Positions 1-7,796 of a stretch of DNA of 24,092 nucleotides are shown piece by piece (position 1 is the stretch's first letter; the number at the start of each line of letters is the position of its first letter). The DNA is from CAYLLT01 sp964591605 (lineage in GTDB: Bacteria > Planctomycetota > Phycisphaerae > UBA1845 > PWPN01). The notes under the pieces were generated by a model, which was given only the letters and a program-made list of their open reading frames with translations, did not search any database and was not told the DNA's origin. Location of the stretch: assembly GCA_964591605.1 (NCBI GenBank), contig CAZQEN010000078.1, positions 1-24,092 on the forward strand, written 5' to 3'. The translations under genes and the position numbers were made by a program.

Positions 1-8
1 GGCGCGCC

Positions 9-56
9 GGGACCCATGCCACCCGAGAAACATGCCCCTGTATTTCGGACGCACCC
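9..56 (+). repeat. Dispersed repeat, copy 1 (cut at window edge)
   Basis: This 48-base stretch aligns without gaps to 13766-13813 with 39 of 48 bases identical, and the first 17 bases (GGGACCCATGCCACCCG) are the same in both. One block differs as CCCC here and GGGG there, directly after CATG. In the second copy a short inverted repeat lies just upstream. Here the matching left arm would fall outside the window. It does not appear to code for protein. It is probably one member of a genome-wide intergenic repeat family. Confidence 0.65.
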
Positions 57-147
57 AATCCGTCGCGGCAGCGATGGGAGGCGTGCCGCAGGCACCGGCT
101 CAACTTCCCCCCCTCCCGCGGGGGGTTCTGAAATGGACGCCCCGTGC

Positions 148-216
148 GGAGTTCCCATCCTCCTGGACCACGAAAGCGTGAGCCGGTTGATCGGCGAATG
201 CCACACCGCGGCCTGA
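148..216 (+). pseudogene. Remnant of the small-protein gene found at 5326-5553
   Basis: The last 22 codons and the stop of the small gene at 5326-5553 reappear here. At protein level 17 of 22 residues match, including GVP, DHESVS, LIGE and the terminal TAA; at DNA level 58 of 69 bases match (compare 5485-5553). Upstream of 148 the similarity stops, and nothing matching the first 53 codons of the intact gene is visible. An open frame does run from an ATG at 16, but its first two thirds look like translated repeat and spacer. I read this as a 3' fragment of a deleted paralogue rather than a working gene. Confidence 0.6.
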
Positions 217-343
217 CCGCCCCTGAGCCCCGAAAAAAGGACCATTCCCGGACAGCGCCGTCACACGCCGGTAACAATCGCGCGTCATACTTCTCTTGCG
301 TGCACGGCCTTGCTCGGCGACGCTTAATACGAGAGGAGTCACC

Positions 344-2503
344 ATGTTCTGCCCCACTCACGTCTGTACGATCGTCATCCTGCTCACGCTGATCAGCGGG
401 ACCGCTCGCCCCGAAGCTCCGGCCGTCCGGTTGCAGAAGGGGATCTACCAGGAGGAGACGGCGGGGAATCTGGACCAGGCGATGCAGATTTACCGCAGCA
501 TCGTCGAGGAGCAGAAGGCCAATCGCCCGGTCGCCGCTCAGGCCCTCTACCGGCTCGGCGAGTGCCACGCCAAGAAGGGCGAGATCGACGAGGCCGTCAC
601 CACTTTTGGAGAGGTCTCTTCGCTCTTTCCCGAGCAGAAGGAGATCGTCGCCAAGGCCCAGAAACGCATGGCCGCGGTCCGGCAGGATCTTTCCGAGGCG
701 CAGGTGGCGCGCATCGTGGACAAGGCGGTCAAGGCCATCTCCACGCGGCCCGAAGGCGACCCCGTCGTGAGCGAGAACGTCCAGTCGCTCCACGGCCTCA
801 ACGAAAGCGCCGCGGTCGAAGCGCTTGTCGGCCACCTGGGCTCAGACACGGACAACATCCGTCGGGCGGCGATTTACCTGCTCTGGCAGGCGGGCTTCGA
901 CAAGATCGATGCCGCCGTCGAGCCGCTGGGCAAACTGTGCAGCCATGAAGAGGACCTGACGCGCGGGATGGCCGCCCTCGCCCTCGGGGCGCACCAGGCC
1001 GCTCCGGCCTACGACGCGATCGCCCAGATGACCGTCAGCGACAAGAGTCCCTACGCGCGGCGGGCCGCCGCGTATGCCCTGGGTCTCATGAAGGATCCCC
1101 GCGCGGTCGAAGTCCTCCAGAAAGCCACCAACGACAGCGAGCAGCTCGTCCGCGCCAACGCGCGCACCGCTCTGCAGATGCTCGCGGCCGACAAGCAGAG
1201 CGAGGCAGGGCCGCCCAACGTGATCCGCACGCAGCCGGCCGCAATGGCCAATGACGTGGACCCCGCTCTCAAACAGATCACCGTCACGTTCGACCAGCCC
1301 ATGACGGATGGGAGCTGGTCGTGGGCCGGCGGGGGGGACACGTTCCCGAAGGTCAACGGGCAGATCTCCTACGACGAGAAGCGGACCACCTGCCGACTTC
1401 CGGTGGAGCTACAGCCCAGCAAAGTCTACTGGATCGGCATCAACAGCCCCAGCCATCAGAACTTCAAGAGCCAGGCCGGCGTGCCGGCCGTCCGATACGC
1501 GATTCTCTTCGCCACGCGGTCGGCCGATGGCAAGCCGACTCCGCTTCCGGAGGACGCCGCGACGCAGGCCCGGGCGATCAACGATGCCGCCGACGCGGCG
1601 AAGGAAGCCGTCAAGAAGGCCGCCTCTGCTCCGGCCGGCAGCCCCGCGGCCATCGCCAATCGCCGCGAGATCCAGGCCCGCAAGCTGATCGATCGCGAAA
1701 CGCTCCTGCTCGTCAACAAGTACGACCAGATGTTTGCCCAGTGGTTCCGGCCGGAAACGGCGTACGAAGGGGCTTCACCCGGTCAGCGGAAGATGATTGT
1801 CCAGCGCTGGATCGCCGACACACACAGCACGGACCGCAACACCCGTGCCCGGGCCATTGCGTCTCTGGGGAACGTCCGTGCTTCCGAGGCCGTCGGCCGG
1901 CTGCTCCAGATCGCTCAGGAAGAGAACCCTGACAACCGTGCCCGCTGGGTGGCCGTCCGGGGCCTGGGCCGGATCGGCGATACGAAGGCGGTGCCCGTTC
2001 TGATCGATATGGTCGATCATGGCAACGAGAACACGCGCGTCTACGCCCGCCTCGCCCTCGCCCAGATCACCGGCGTTTACTACGGCACCGACAAGGTTAA
2101 GTGGCGGGAGTGGAAACCCGGCAAAAACGGCGGTGCATCGACGCAGGCCGGCGGAAATGGACGAATCCGCGATAACATCGACCGCCCGTTTGTGAACGAC
2201 GCGGCCGTCATCGGCAAATGGGGATCAGTCGATTTTGTGAAGACGCCCGAGCAGTTCAAACCGGGCGAGAAACAGTGGAAGGGTGACTTGTACCTCAAGC
2301 AACTGTCGTTTCTGGCCGGCGGTCGTACGGCCGGCCCGTGGAAATGGACCCAGGGGCTTTTGATTCACCCGGGCGATCAGACCGCCGCCAAGTATGTGAT
2401 CAAGGAAATGAACGGAGCGACGTATCTGTTCGTGGAATGGAAGAGCGGCGATTACACCATCCGGCATCAGGAGCCGTGGTGGTATGTGCTTCAGAAGCAG
2501 TGA
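344..2503 (+). CDS. Secreted TPR/HEAT-repeat protein with Ig-like and BlaR1-type C-terminal domains
   Basis: The ATG at 344 was chosen because GAGAGGAG lies just upstream and it opens a clear signal peptide (hydrophobic TIVILLTLISG, then TARPEAP). The 719-residue product should be exported. A TPR-like unit follows the signal (LQKGIYQEE, LDQAMQIYRSIVEEQ, AQALYRLGECHAKKG). HEAT/ARM-type helices occupy roughly residues 130-285 (RRAAIYLLWQAG, ARRAAAYALGLMKD). An Ig-like SbsA/Big_5-type domain is at about 292-390 (ITVTFDQPM), and a second HEAT block at about 480-580 (ARAIASLGNV, WVAVRGLGRIGD). The last 100 residues (KGDLYLKQLSF, WKWTQGLLIHPGD, EWKSGDYTIR, YVLQK) resemble a tail known from BlaR1-like and planctomycetal proteins. 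No catalytic site is visible, so a binding or scaffold role is likely. The histidine kinase starts 31 bases after its stop. Confidence 0.8.
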   Translation: MFCPTHVCTIVILLTLISGTARPEAPAVRLQKGIYQEETAGNLDQAMQIYRSIVEEQKANRPVAAQALYRLGECHAKKGEIDEAVTTFGEVSSLFPEQKEIVAKAQKRMAAVRQDLSEAQVARIVDKAVKAISTRPEGDPVVSENVQSLHGLNESAAVEALVGHLGSDTDNIRRAAIYLLWQAGFDKIDAAVEPLGKLCSHEEDLTRGMAALALGAHQAAPAYDAIAQMTVSDKSPYARRAAAYALGLMKDPRAVEVLQKATNDSEQLVRANARTALQMLAADKQSEAGPPNVIRTQPAAMANDVDPALKQITVTFDQPMTDGSWSWAGGGDTFPKVNGQISYDEKRTTCRLPVELQPSKVYWIGINSPSHQNFKSQAGVPAVRYAILFATRSADGKPTPLPEDAATQARAINDAADAAKEAVKKAASAPAGSPAAIANRREIQARKLIDRETLLLVNKYDQMFAQWFRPETAYEGASPGQRKMIVQRWIADTHSTDRNTRARAIASLGNVRASEAVGRLLQIAQEENPDNRARWVAVRGLGRIGDTKAVPVLIDMVDHGNENTRVYARLALAQITGVYYGTDKVKWREWKPGKNGGASTQAGGNGRIRDNIDRPFVNDAAVIGKWGSVDFVKTPEQFKPGEKQWKGDLYLKQLSFLAGGRTAGPWKWTQGLLIHPGDQTAAKYVIKEMNGATYLFVEWKSGDYTIRHQEPWWYVLQKQ

Positions 2504-2534
2504 GCGGACGAGACAGGGGCGGTTGACGAGCATC

Positions 2535-4529
2535 ATGTTCAGCAGGCGCGGCAGCACGGGATCGAACAGCCAGTCCACCTGGCCCGTGCTGCTGCTCGTG
2601 CTGTTGGCGGTGCTCGCGCCCAGCGCGTGCGTCCTGTGGTTCATGGAGCAGGCGGTGCGCAATGAGCAGCTCGTCGTGCGGCAGCGCCTCGCCGAGCTGT
2701 ACCGCGGGCGCCTGATGGAAGCACAGTCGAAGCTCGACGCATACTGGCAGGACAAACTCGCGCGGCTGGACGCGGCGGCCGCGTTGACGCCTGCCCGGGC
2801 CTTCGCGTCGCTCGTGCGCGACGGGGTGGCCGAGGCGGTGATCGTGCTCGACGCTGAGGGAGACCTGCTGTATCCGCAACCAGACCGGGGTGTGGCCGAG
2901 GCGCCCGGCGGGCCGGACTGGCGGGCGGCCATCGAACTGGAACACGAGCAAGGCCGGTTCGCAGATGCTGCCGCCCGGTATGCCCGGCTCGCCGCCTCGG
3001 CCACCGATGCGGACCTTTCGGCCTTCGCGCTGCTGGCCCAGGCCCGGTGCCTTCTCAAGGCCGGCCAGCCCGCGGCGGCCGGCGGGGTGTTGCACACGCT
3101 CACGCACGAACCGCGCTACCGCCTCGCGAGCGACCCGCATGGTCGAAGCATTGTCGACGATGCGTACCTTCTGCTCCTCCAGCTTCCCGGCGACCGCGAC
3201 CGGCCCGAGTGGCGCGAGGCGGCCCAGGCTCTGCTTGCGCGGGTCAACCGCTACGATGCCGAGCCGATGCCCTCCTCACAGAGGCTCTTCCTGATGAGCG
3301 AACTGCGGTCGCTCATTCAGCCCCCGCCCGACCTGCCCACTTTCGAGGCCGAGCAACTGGCCCTCGATTCCGCTGAATCCGCGCAGCAGAACATGCCTGC
3401 CCCAGGCACGGTGCGATTTCATCGCGAACGCAGCTTGTGGCTGCTCAGAGCGTCGGAGGGACGTCGAATCGCCCTCCTCCGCGACAGGCGCGTCCAGACC
3501 GCCATGGAATCGCTCATCACCGCTGCGGTGGGCGCAGCGGATGTCGAAGTCCGGCTGGTCGAGTTCGCCAGCGATCCGAGACGTTCGGATGACAGTGCGT
3601 TCGTCACGCTCAACGCGGGCCGCTTCCTCGCCGGGCATCAACTGGCGCTCTTTCTGCGGGGAGCGAACCAGATCTTTGCCGACACCGCCCGCCGGCGGAT
3701 CGCCCTTTACACCTGGACCGCCTGGAGCGGCGTGCTGCTCATCGGGGTATTCGGACTGCTGCTGGCCCGCTACATGACGCGTCAGATCCGCCTCGCCCGG
3801 CTCAAGAACGATCTGGTCGCGACGGTCTCGCACGAGCTCAAGACGCCGCTGGCCTCGATGCGGGCCCTGGTCGAGACGCTCTCCGAGGGCCGCTGCGGCG
3901 ATGAGAGGCAGGTCCGCGAGTATTACGACCTGCTGGCCCGCGAGAACGAGCGTCTCTCGCGGCTGATCGACAACTTTCTGACCTTCTCGCGGATGGAGCG
4001 CAACAAGCGGGCGTTCGCGTTCGAGGAACTGGACCTCGCCGAGGTGATCCGCGCGGCCGTCCACGCCATGCACGAGCGGCTCGAGCCGCCCGGCTGCGAG
4101 CTGGCGCTCGATCTGCCTGCCGACCTGCCCGTGGTCCAGGGTGACCGCGACGCCCTGGTCACGGTCTTTCTCAACCTGCTCGACAACGCCCACAAATACT
4201 CGAATCCTCCGCGGCAGATCGCGATCCGGGCCCGCCGCCTGGATGGTGACATCGAGGCCCAGGTGCAGGACAATGGCATCGGTCTGTCGCGCCGCGCCGC
4301 CCGCCGGGTGTTCGAGAGGTTCTATCAGGTGGACCAGAGCCTGTCGCGGCAGGCGGGGGGGTGCGGACTGGGGCTGAGCATCGTGAAGTTCATCGTCGAC
4401 GCCCACGCGGGAACCGTATCCGTCGCCAGCGAGCCCGGCCGCGGCAGCACGTTCACTGTCCGCCTGCCCGCCGTTGACTCATCGGTGCGGGGGCCCGACC
4501 CCGTCGCGCAGCGCGGGGTGGGGGACTGA
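2535..4529 (+). CDS. Membrane sensor histidine kinase with TPR-like extracytoplasmic region
   Basis: This is a 664-residue two-component kinase. TM1 is at about residues 16-37 (LLLVLLAVLAP) and TM2 at about 390-414 (WSGVLLIGVFGLLLARYM). The roughly 350 residues between them should lie outside the cytoplasm and include helix-turn-helix TPR-like pairs (FADAAARYARLAA, FALLAQARCLLKAGQPAAA). The kinase core is complete: H box VSHELKTPLASM with His433, N box LLDNAHKYSN with Asn551, G1 DNGIGL with Asp579, F box VFERFYQVDQS and G2 GCGLGLSIVKF. The start is uncertain. ATG 2535 clears the upstream gene; an in-frame ATG at 2484 would overlap that gene by 20 bases. Neither has a strong ribosome site. The signal is unknown. 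The response regulator begins 18 bases downstream and is the obvious partner. Confidence 0.9.
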   Translation: MFSRRGSTGSNSQSTWPVLLLVLLAVLAPSACVLWFMEQAVRNEQLVVRQRLAELYRGRLMEAQSKLDAYWQDKLARLDAAAALTPARAFASLVRDGVAEAVIVLDAEGDLLYPQPDRGVAEAPGGPDWRAAIELEHEQGRFADAAARYARLAASATDADLSAFALLAQARCLLKAGQPAAAGGVLHTLTHEPRYRLASDPHGRSIVDDAYLLLLQLPGDRDRPEWREAAQALLARVNRYDAEPMPSSQRLFLMSELRSLIQPPPDLPTFEAEQLALDSAESAQQNMPAPGTVRFHRERSLWLLRASEGRRIALLRDRRVQTAMESLITAAVGAADVEVRLVEFASDPRRSDDSAFVTLNAGRFLAGHQLALFLRGANQIFADTARRRIALYTWTAWSGVLLIGVFGLLLARYMTRQIRLARLKNDLVATVSHELKTPLASMRALVETLSEGRCGDERQVREYYDLLARENERLSRLIDNFLTFSRMERNKRAFAFEELDLAEVIRAAVHAMHERLEPPGCELALDLPADLPVVQGDRDALVTVFLNLLDNAHKYSNPPRQIAIRARRLDGDIEAQVQDNGIGLSRRAARRVFERFYQVDQSLSRQAGGCGLGLSIVKFIVDAHAGTVSVASEPGRGSTFTVRLPAVDSSVRGPDPVAQRGVGD

Positions 4530-4547
4530 TGCAGGTGGATTCGCACC

Positions 4548-5249
4548 ATGCCTGAGACCATCCTGATTGTCGAAGACGACCCGACGCTCCTCCGCGTGGT
4601 GAAAGACAATCTGCAATACGAAGGCTATGCGGTTGAGACGGCCGGGGACGGCGAAGCCGGCCTGCAGCGGGTATTGGACACCCAACCTGATCTGATTCTC
4701 CTCGACATCATGCTGCCGCGGGTCAACGGCTATGAGGTGTGCCGCCTGGTCCGCAAGGCCGGCCTGGACATGCCTATCATCATGTTGACCGCGAAGGGAC
4801 AGGAGTCGGACATCGTCCTGGGCCTGAACCTGGGCGCCGATGACTACGTGACCAAGCCCTTCAGCGTCAAAGAGCTTCTGGCCCGCGTTCAGGCATTTCT
4901 GCGCCGGCGCCGGGAGGCTGCGCCGCGCGTTCATCGCTTCGGCGATTGCGAACTGGACCTCGAGTCGCGGCGTCTGCGGCGGGCGGGCGTGGAGGTGGCG
5001 CTCACCCCGACCGAGTTCGACCTGCTCGCCTACTTCGTGAGCCGCCCGGGGAGGGCCCTCAGCCGCGACGACATCCTCCGCACCGTCTGGGGCCACGGCG
5101 TCTTCGTGACCGCCCGCAGCGTCGACCGCTGCGTCACCACCCTCCGCGCCAAGATCGAACCCGACCCGCACCACGCGACCTTCATCCAGACCGTCCGCGA
5201 AATCGGCTACCGCTTCGAGCCGCCGGAAGCCAACCAGGAAGAGCCTTGA
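4548..5249 (+). CDS. OmpR/PhoB-family response regulator
   Basis: The 233-residue product has a receiver domain (about 1-120) and a winged-helix Trans_reg_C DNA-binding domain (about 130-228). Receiver residues are all present: acidic pair Asp10/Asp11 in VEDDPT, phosphoacceptor Asp53 in LLDIMLP, Thr81 in MLTAKG and Lys103 in TKPFS. The winged helix shows LTPTEFDLLAYFVSRPG, RSVDRCVTTLRAKIE and the terminal REIGYRFEPP, all typical of OmpR/PhoB regulators. An AGGTGG lies about 9 bases before the ATG. It follows the sensor kinase by 18 bases, in kinase-then-regulator order, and should be phosphorylated by it. Target genes are not evident. The small gene at 5326 and the secreted protein at 5764 have their own TATAAT boxes. 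Functional class is certain; the regulon is unknown. Confidence 0.95.
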   Translation: MPETILIVEDDPTLLRVVKDNLQYEGYAVETAGDGEAGLQRVLDTQPDLILLDIMLPRVNGYEVCRLVRKAGLDMPIIMLTAKGQESDIVLGLNLGADDYVTKPFSVKELLARVQAFLRRRREAAPRVHRFGDCELDLESRRLRRAGVEVALTPTEFDLLAYFVSRPGRALSRDDILRTVWGHGVFVTARSVDRCVTTLRAKIEPDPHHATFIQTVREIGYRFEPPEANQEEP

Positions 5250-5266
5250 CTGCCCGTTCGCAGTAT

Positions 5267-5281
5267 CACGGATCGTCCGTG
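5267..5281 (+). terminator. Short hairpin after the response regulator, possible terminator
   Basis: CACGGA and TCCGTG form a perfect 6-bp stem with a TCG loop, 18 bases after the response regulator stop. No T run follows, so as an intrinsic terminator it is weak. It could instead be an operator for the gene starting at 5326. Confidence 0.35.
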
Positions 5282-5312
5282 CTCGCTTGTCGCGGCTGGT
5301 GGGGCCATTTCG

Positions 5313-5318
5313 TATAAT
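5313..5318 (+). promoter_or_regulatory. Perfect -10 box, probable leaderless promoter
   Basis: TATAAT ends 7 bases before the ATG at 5326, so a sigma-70 type start site would fall on or next to the start codon. There is no Shine-Dalgarno sequence between them. No good -35 is seen at 17 bases; TTGTCG at 5287-5292 would give a 20-base spacer. The extended string TATAATGGG recurs at 5647. Confidence 0.55.
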
Positions 5319-5325
5319 GGGCCGT

Positions 5326-5553
5326 ATGACAGCCGAGAACTTCCAGAGTGCTTTGATGGCATTACGTCAGCGTCAGCCGTTCCGTCCCTTTACCGTCGAA
5401 CTCGTCAGCGGCGACCGCTTCGAAGTCGACTATCCCGACGCCCTCGTCTCGCGCGACGGCGTCGCCGTCTTCATCGGTCCCGGCGGCGTCCCCGTCCTCT
5501 TCGACCACGAAAGCGTCAGTCAGTTGATCGGCGAACGCAACACCGCGGCGTGA
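5326..5553 (+). CDS. Small conserved-type protein of unknown function
   Basis: This encodes a 75-residue acidic soluble protein with no signal peptide or membrane segment. It opens with a helical MTAENFQSALMALRQRQ, then has a two-strand-like core RPFTVELVSGDRFEVDYPD, then SRDGVAVFIGPGG and a closing DHESVSQLIGERN. I recall small multi-copy proteins in planctomycetes with the same RPFTxxxxxGxxFxVxxPD pattern, but know no function for them. The ATG at 5326 was preferred over in-frame starts at 5287 (ATG overlapping the promoter) and 5317, because TATAAT at 5313-5318 places transcription start at this codon. A 22-codon remnant of a second copy lies at 148-216, which suggests a family that duplicates and decays. 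It is downstream of the two-component pair but has its own promoter. Confidence 0.75.
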   Translation: MTAENFQSALMALRQRQPFRPFTVELVSGDRFEVDYPDALVSRDGVAVFIGPGGVPVLFDHESVSQLIGERNTAA

Positions 5554-5646
5554 CCACGTCCGGTTTGTTTATTACAGCCCGTAAGTCTCGTTCAAACCGA
5601 CTGCACTTGGCTGGCTGTATCTGGATCAAAAAACGGGCGATCCCTG

Positions 5647-5652
5647 TATAAT
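5647..5652 (+). promoter_or_regulatory. Perfect -10 box upstream of the dockerin-type secreted protein
   Basis: TATAAT followed by GGG lies 111 bases before the GTG start at 5764, giving a leader of about 100 bases. The -35 region is poor (GGATCA at 5623-5628). The nine bases TATAATGGG are the same as at 5313, which is notable in DNA this GC-rich. The leader contains a GC-rich stretch (CGGCCGGCGG) that may fold. Confidence 0.45.
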
Positions 5653-5763
5653 GGGTGCACCGGCCGGCGGCGTCGCCGGGGGAAGGCATCTGGAGCCTGG
5701 CATCTGGGAGTCCGCTGACTTGCCGGCAAGGCTGGCGCGGGCGGCTTGGAGGGATGCGAAGCA

Positions 5764-7644
5764 GTGAACACGCGAGCCTTGTTTTCAGCCGGCCTGCTGC
5801 TCCTGGTGGTGGGGGCGGCCACGGCCGGTCCCGTCGTCTTCCCCGAGAACTGGGAAAGCCACACGCCCGGCGGCCCGCCGGGGGCTCCGTGGTACCCCGA
5901 CCCGCACATGGCAGGCGGAAGCCTGCCGATCATTGCCGGCCCCGACTACAACCATACCCCCCTGGGAAACCAGGCGTTTCTCGTGAACTATGCGGGACTC
6001 AACGGCCGGGACTCCGGCAACCAGGCCAGACTCGCCGGCAACGGGCGGCTGGTGCAGGCCACCGATGCCAACCGGCTGCTCGTGTCTATCTACGCCAAAG
6101 GGGCGGTTACCAAGCGTTCGGAGTGGTATCTGGAAGTCTCCCTGGGCGATGTACACGCCCCCCGGCTCGCGGACGTGGGCGTGGGCAATCCGCTGCCCCA
6201 GGCGATCCCCGTCATCGCCTACTGCAAACCCTTCCTCGATCCCGCCCTCCAGCACAAGTCGCAGTTCTTCTTCGACGGCAGGGTGTGGATCGCCTACGGG
6301 GCCCTGGATTACGACCTCGTGTGGCAGAACATGTGGTTCCGCATCGATTCGGATTCCGTCTACATCATGCCCGGCTCGAACAACAATCCCGCCGACGTGC
6401 CGCGGCAGTATCCGGGTGATTTCGATCGCATCTCCATCTACACCCGTGACGCCAACTACTCGGACTATACCGTCCTGGATGACCTCTCGATCACCGGCGG
6501 CAACATCCGCGACATGCTCGAGATCGCGCCCGGCGATTCTCTTGTGAGCATCGGCCCCGTCGGCGGCCCGTTCTCGCCCGAGTGCAAGGCATACACGCTC
6601 ACGAACATCACACCGTGGCCGACGGACTGGTCGGCCGCCGGGACGCAGAGCTGGCTCGACGTTTCGCCTGCCTCGGGAACGTTGTCGCCTGGTGGCTCGG
6701 TGAACGTCGGCGTCTGCATCAACGCCAACGCGAACGCTTTGCCTCTGGGCATCTTCACTGACCAGGTCACTTTCAGCGACCTCACCAACAATGCCGCCCA
6801 CACGCGCGGCGTCGAGCTGCACGCCGGGCCGATCGACGCGTTCACGCAGCCGCTTACCTCGGACAACGCTCCCGATCACGTTTCGGTCATGTTCATGCCC
6901 GACGCCTCGCCGCACGGCTACCACGCGTGCAGCAGTCCCGCGTCCGCGTTCCCGACCGTTCCCTCCGGCGGATCCGACCTCAATCCCGGTGATAACGGGT
7001 CCGTGAAGGTCACGCTTGAGCGAGGAGCGCAGGTATCTCTCTACGGGACGGCCTACTCCGAATTCTATGTTGGATCGAACGGCTACATCACCTTCGGCAG
7101 CGGCGATACCGTGGCCGACGGCACGCTGGCGAGCCACTTCAGCCGGCGTCGGGTTTCCGGTCTGTTCGCCGACCTCGCGCCTGCCGCCGGGCAAGTGCGC
7201 TGGAAGCAGTTGATGGACCGCGCGGCCGTGACGTACGAGAACGTCGCGCAGGCCGGCGTGCCGGGCACCAACAGTTTCCAGATCGAGATGTTCTACGACG
7301 GCCGGATTCGCATGACCTGGCTGGGGCTGGCCGCCACCAGCGGTGTGGCCGGCCTGTCACGCGGCAACGGCGTCCCCGTTGATTTCGTGGTCAGCGACCT
7401 GAGCGCCTACGCGTCGTGCCCGCCGTCCCTTCACGCCCCGGACTTCGACGACGACGGCGACGTGGACGCAGCCGATGCCAATATGCTGATCAACTGCATG
7501 TCGGGCCCCGATATCGAGCCCGTGGCCGGCTGCCAGCCGCCGGATCTCGACCTGGATGCGGATATCGACCAGTCTGACTTTGCCATTTTCCAGCGCTGCC
7601 TGAGTGGAACGGATGTCCCCGCGGACCCGGCTTGCATCGAGTGA
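5764..7644 (+). CDS. Secreted multidomain protein with dockerin-like C terminus
   Basis: Translation from GTG 5764 is supported by GGAGGG at 5748-5753, 10 bases upstream; an in-frame TTG at 5746 overlaps that ribosome site. The 626-residue product begins with a signal peptide (MNTRALFSAGLLLLVVGAATA). The first 270 residues look like a beta-rich lectin-like domain (NRLLVSIYAKG, VWIAYGALDYDL). A BACON/Ig-like stretch follows at about 290-350 (WLDVSPASGTLSPGGSV). At about 380-555 there is a region reminiscent of nidogen-like domains (FYVGSNGYITFGSG, NSFQIEMFYDGRIRMTW). The last 65 residues carry two Asp-rich calcium-loop repeats (DFDDDGDVDAADANMLINC and DLDADIDQSDFAIFQRC), the dockerin-like end common on exported planctomycetal proteins. 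No enzyme motif is visible; a cell-surface or matrix role is inferred. Confidence 0.85.
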   Translation: MNTRALFSAGLLLLVVGAATAGPVVFPENWESHTPGGPPGAPWYPDPHMAGGSLPIIAGPDYNHTPLGNQAFLVNYAGLNGRDSGNQARLAGNGRLVQATDANRLLVSIYAKGAVTKRSEWYLEVSLGDVHAPRLADVGVGNPLPQAIPVIAYCKPFLDPALQHKSQFFFDGRVWIAYGALDYDLVWQNMWFRIDSDSVYIMPGSNNNPADVPRQYPGDFDRISIYTRDANYSDYTVLDDLSITGGNIRDMLEIAPGDSLVSIGPVGGPFSPECKAYTLTNITPWPTDWSAAGTQSWLDVSPASGTLSPGGSVNVGVCINANANALPLGIFTDQVTFSDLTNNAAHTRGVELHAGPIDAFTQPLTSDNAPDHVSVMFMPDASPHGYHACSSPASAFPTVPSGGSDLNPGDNGSVKVTLERGAQVSLYGTAYSEFYVGSNGYITFGSGDTVADGTLASHFSRRRVSGLFADLAPAAGQVRWKQLMDRAAVTYENVAQAGVPGTNSFQIEMFYDGRIRMTWLGLAATSGVAGLSRGNGVPVDFVVSDLSAYASCPPSLHAPDFDDDGDVDAADANMLINCMSGPDIEPVAGCQPPDLDLDADIDQSDFAIFQRCLSGTDVPADPACIE

Positions 7645-7663
7645 ATAGCCGGCTGTCGGGCAG

Positions 7664-7684
7664 CCCGTTTCGCCGGGAAACGGG
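7664..7684 (+). terminator. Hairpin after the dockerin-type gene, probable terminator
   Basis: CCCGTTTC and GAAACGGG form a perfect 8-bp stem around a GCCGG loop, 19 bases after the stop at 7644. There is no T run behind it, so it is at best a non-canonical terminator or a 3'-end stabiliser. Confidence 0.5.
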
Positions 7685-7796
7685 GACTCTGCAGCATCCT
7701 GATCGGGCTTTGGTGGGGCCACACCGTGGAGACTGGCACGACCAACAGCGCGCAAAGCGGGCGCAAGCCTTTACCCCTCAGTTGCATAAAAACGAA

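Noticed and set aside
107..126. C-run and G-run near the window start considered as a terminator
   Set aside because: The complementarity is homopolymeric and expected by chance in this composition; no gene end lies before it in view.
3276..4406. 376-codon open frame on the minus strand
   Set aside because: It is the mirror of the histidine kinase core, which is unmistakable on the plus strand.
5785..7194. 469-codon open frame on the minus strand
   Set aside because: It is antisense to the dockerin-type secreted gene, which has a signal peptide, a ribosome site and domain motifs; the minus frame has none.
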